The position numbers were made by a program, and so were the translations under genes. The notes under the pieces are model-generated. The model made no database searches, was not told the DNA's origin, and saw nothing but the letters and a program-made list of their open reading frames with translations. Shown here piece after piece: positions 63,151 to 64,000 of a DNA stretch of 64,000 nucleotides. Each line of letters opens with the position of its first letter. The first letter of the stretch is position 1. Origin of the DNA: Mycobacteroides franklinii (lineage in GTDB: Bacteria > Actinomycetota > Actinomycetes > Mycobacteriales > Mycobacteriaceae); NCBI RefSeq assembly GCF_002013895.1, contig NZ_MAFQ01000001.1:620001-684000 (forward strand), in the 5' to 3' direction.

Positions 63151-64000
63151 GCCGCGCCTGGGCCAGTGGCCTGTCTCTCGTTCTCCTGCTGACGGTTTCG
63201 GTCACCTACCTGCTGGTCGGGGTGCTGCATGTGCGGCCGCTGGCATCGAGTTACCCGGTGACCGTCCAACTCGCCGAATCCGGAGGGCTGCTGCCCAACC
63301 AGGATGTGACATTGCATGGGGTGCGGATCGGCTCGGTCGATTCACTGACTTTCACCGGCGACGGCGTGAACGCGACAGTGAATGTCGATGGCGGCGTGCG
63401 CGTGCCCGCTACCGCCGCGGTGCGGGTGTCCGGGCTGTCCCCGGCGGGTGAGCAATATCTCGACTTCTCGGCGGGATCGGACACGGGCCCATTCCTGAAC
63501 CCGGGTGATGTGATCACCCGGAACCGCACCGCCATCCCGGTCACCCCGGCGCAGCTGCTGTCCCACGCCGATGGCGTGCTGGCTCAAGTGAATCCGGCCA
63601 AGATCGAGCGCATCAAGAAGGAACTGAGCCTGAGCTCCGCGGGTCCGCGCAAGCTCACCGACATCGTCGACGGCGGGGTCTTCTTGTTGGCCACTCTCGA
63701 TTCGGTGTTGCCCGAGACGGTCAGCGCTATCAAGGACAGCCGGACGGTGCTCTCGGCCGCGGTCGACGTCAACGGCGGTATCGCGGCCACCTCACGCAAC
63801 CTGCGCAGCGCCCTGGCAGGTATCAACGCGATGGAAGGGGGCTATCGGAGACTCATCGAGCAGTCTCCGCGGGTGCTGGCGGCCACGGACAAGCTGTTCG
63901 CCGACAACTCCGACACCATGGTGCAGCTGCTGTCCAACCTGGCCGTCAACGCACGGCTGTCCTATGTACGAGTGCCCGCGCTGAACGCGCTGTTCCCCAA
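63147..64000 (+). CDS. MceF-family protein (3' end outside window)
   Basis: 284 residues visible, with no stop before the window end. N-terminal helix (about 5-28), MCE domain with GGLLPNQDVTLHGVRIGSVD and VSGLSPAGEQYLDFS. Last of the six Mce subunits; whether more genes follow cannot be seen. Confidence 0.9.
   Translation, partial: MSRAWASGLSLVLLLTVSVTYLLVGVLHVRPLASSYPVTVQLAESGGLLPNQDVTLHGVRIGSVDSLTFTGDGVNATVNVDGGVRVPATAAVRVSGLSPAGEQYLDFSAGSDTGPFLNPGDVITRNRTAIPVTPAQLLSHADGVLAQVNPAKIERIKKELSLSSAGPRKLTDIVDGGVFLLATLDSVLPETVSAIKDSRTVLSAAVDVNGGIAATSRNLRSALAGINAMEGGYRRLIEQSPRVLAATDKLFADNSDTMVQLLSNLAVNARLSYVRVPALNALFP

Noticed and set aside
1..64000. tRNA, rRNA, CRISPR arrays, prophage or replication origin
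   Set aside because: None seen on either strand: no cloverleaf-like gene, no regularly spaced repeats, no phage structural or integrase genes and no DnaA-box cluster.

Overview
The window is chromosomal DNA of a rapidly growing mycobacterium, most likely of the Mycobacterium abscessus/chelonae group. It is GC-rich throughout. Genes overlap at ATGA or TGATG junctions, GTG starts are common, and gene order matches the M. tuberculosis Rv2411c-Rv2358 interval (lepA, treH, subI-cysTWA, sirA-cysH, hemW, hrcA-dnaJ2-rsmE-phoH-ybeY-era, amiA2, recO-uppS, zur-smtB). Species assignment is inference from order and protein content. No rRNA, tRNA, CRISPR array or intact insertion sequence was seen.

Layout. 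1-3.3 kb: a circularly permuted ATP-grasp / alpha-E / transglutaminase trio. 3.4-12.3 kb: TetR regulator, PemK-like protein, lepA, DUF899 protein, nitronate monooxygenase, GH15 trehalase and two tandem lipoproteins of the LppR type. 12.3-17.2 kb (minus strand): an envelope cluster with Met/His-rich proteins that looks like metal, perhaps copper, handling, plus an FAD monooxygenase. 17.3-27.9 kb: sulfate import (subI-cysT-cysW-cysA) and sulfate reduction (sirA-cysH-cysD-cysN-chelatase). Each branch is preceded by a very short leaderless ORF whose last codons include Cys-Cys, the pattern of cysteine-responsive attenuators. 28.0-36.9 kb: conserved housekeeping genes from hemW to era. 36.9-37.9 kb: a DUF559/AbiEi-like gene enclosed by 56-bp inverted repeats. 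37.9-42.3 kb: amidase, recO, uppS and the divergent smtB-zur zinc regulators.

42.7-64.0 kb is the most interesting part: one uninterrupted plus-strand series of 21 genes, almost all translationally coupled, running off the window end. It starts from a consensus promoter (TTGACA-N17-TACGTT) whose predicted start site lies in a Fur-family (Zur-like) palindrome, about 440 bp from smtB-zur. It encodes a His-rich membrane protein, two GNAT-fold proteins, an SDR, a membrane fatty-acid desaturase, a 2,4-diaminobutyrate-type aminotransferase and decarboxylase pair (a route to 1,3-diaminopropane), an SRPBCC protein, a lipoprotein, a DrrAB-type ABC transporter, an acyl carrier protein and a fatty-acyl-AMP ligase. 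A complete YrbE/Mce lipid transporter (YrbEA, YrbEB, MceA-E, start of MceF) follows. My reading is a zinc-regulated pathway that makes, exports and possibly re-imports an acylated diamine, perhaps a metallophore or an envelope lipid. The product is inferred, not shown.
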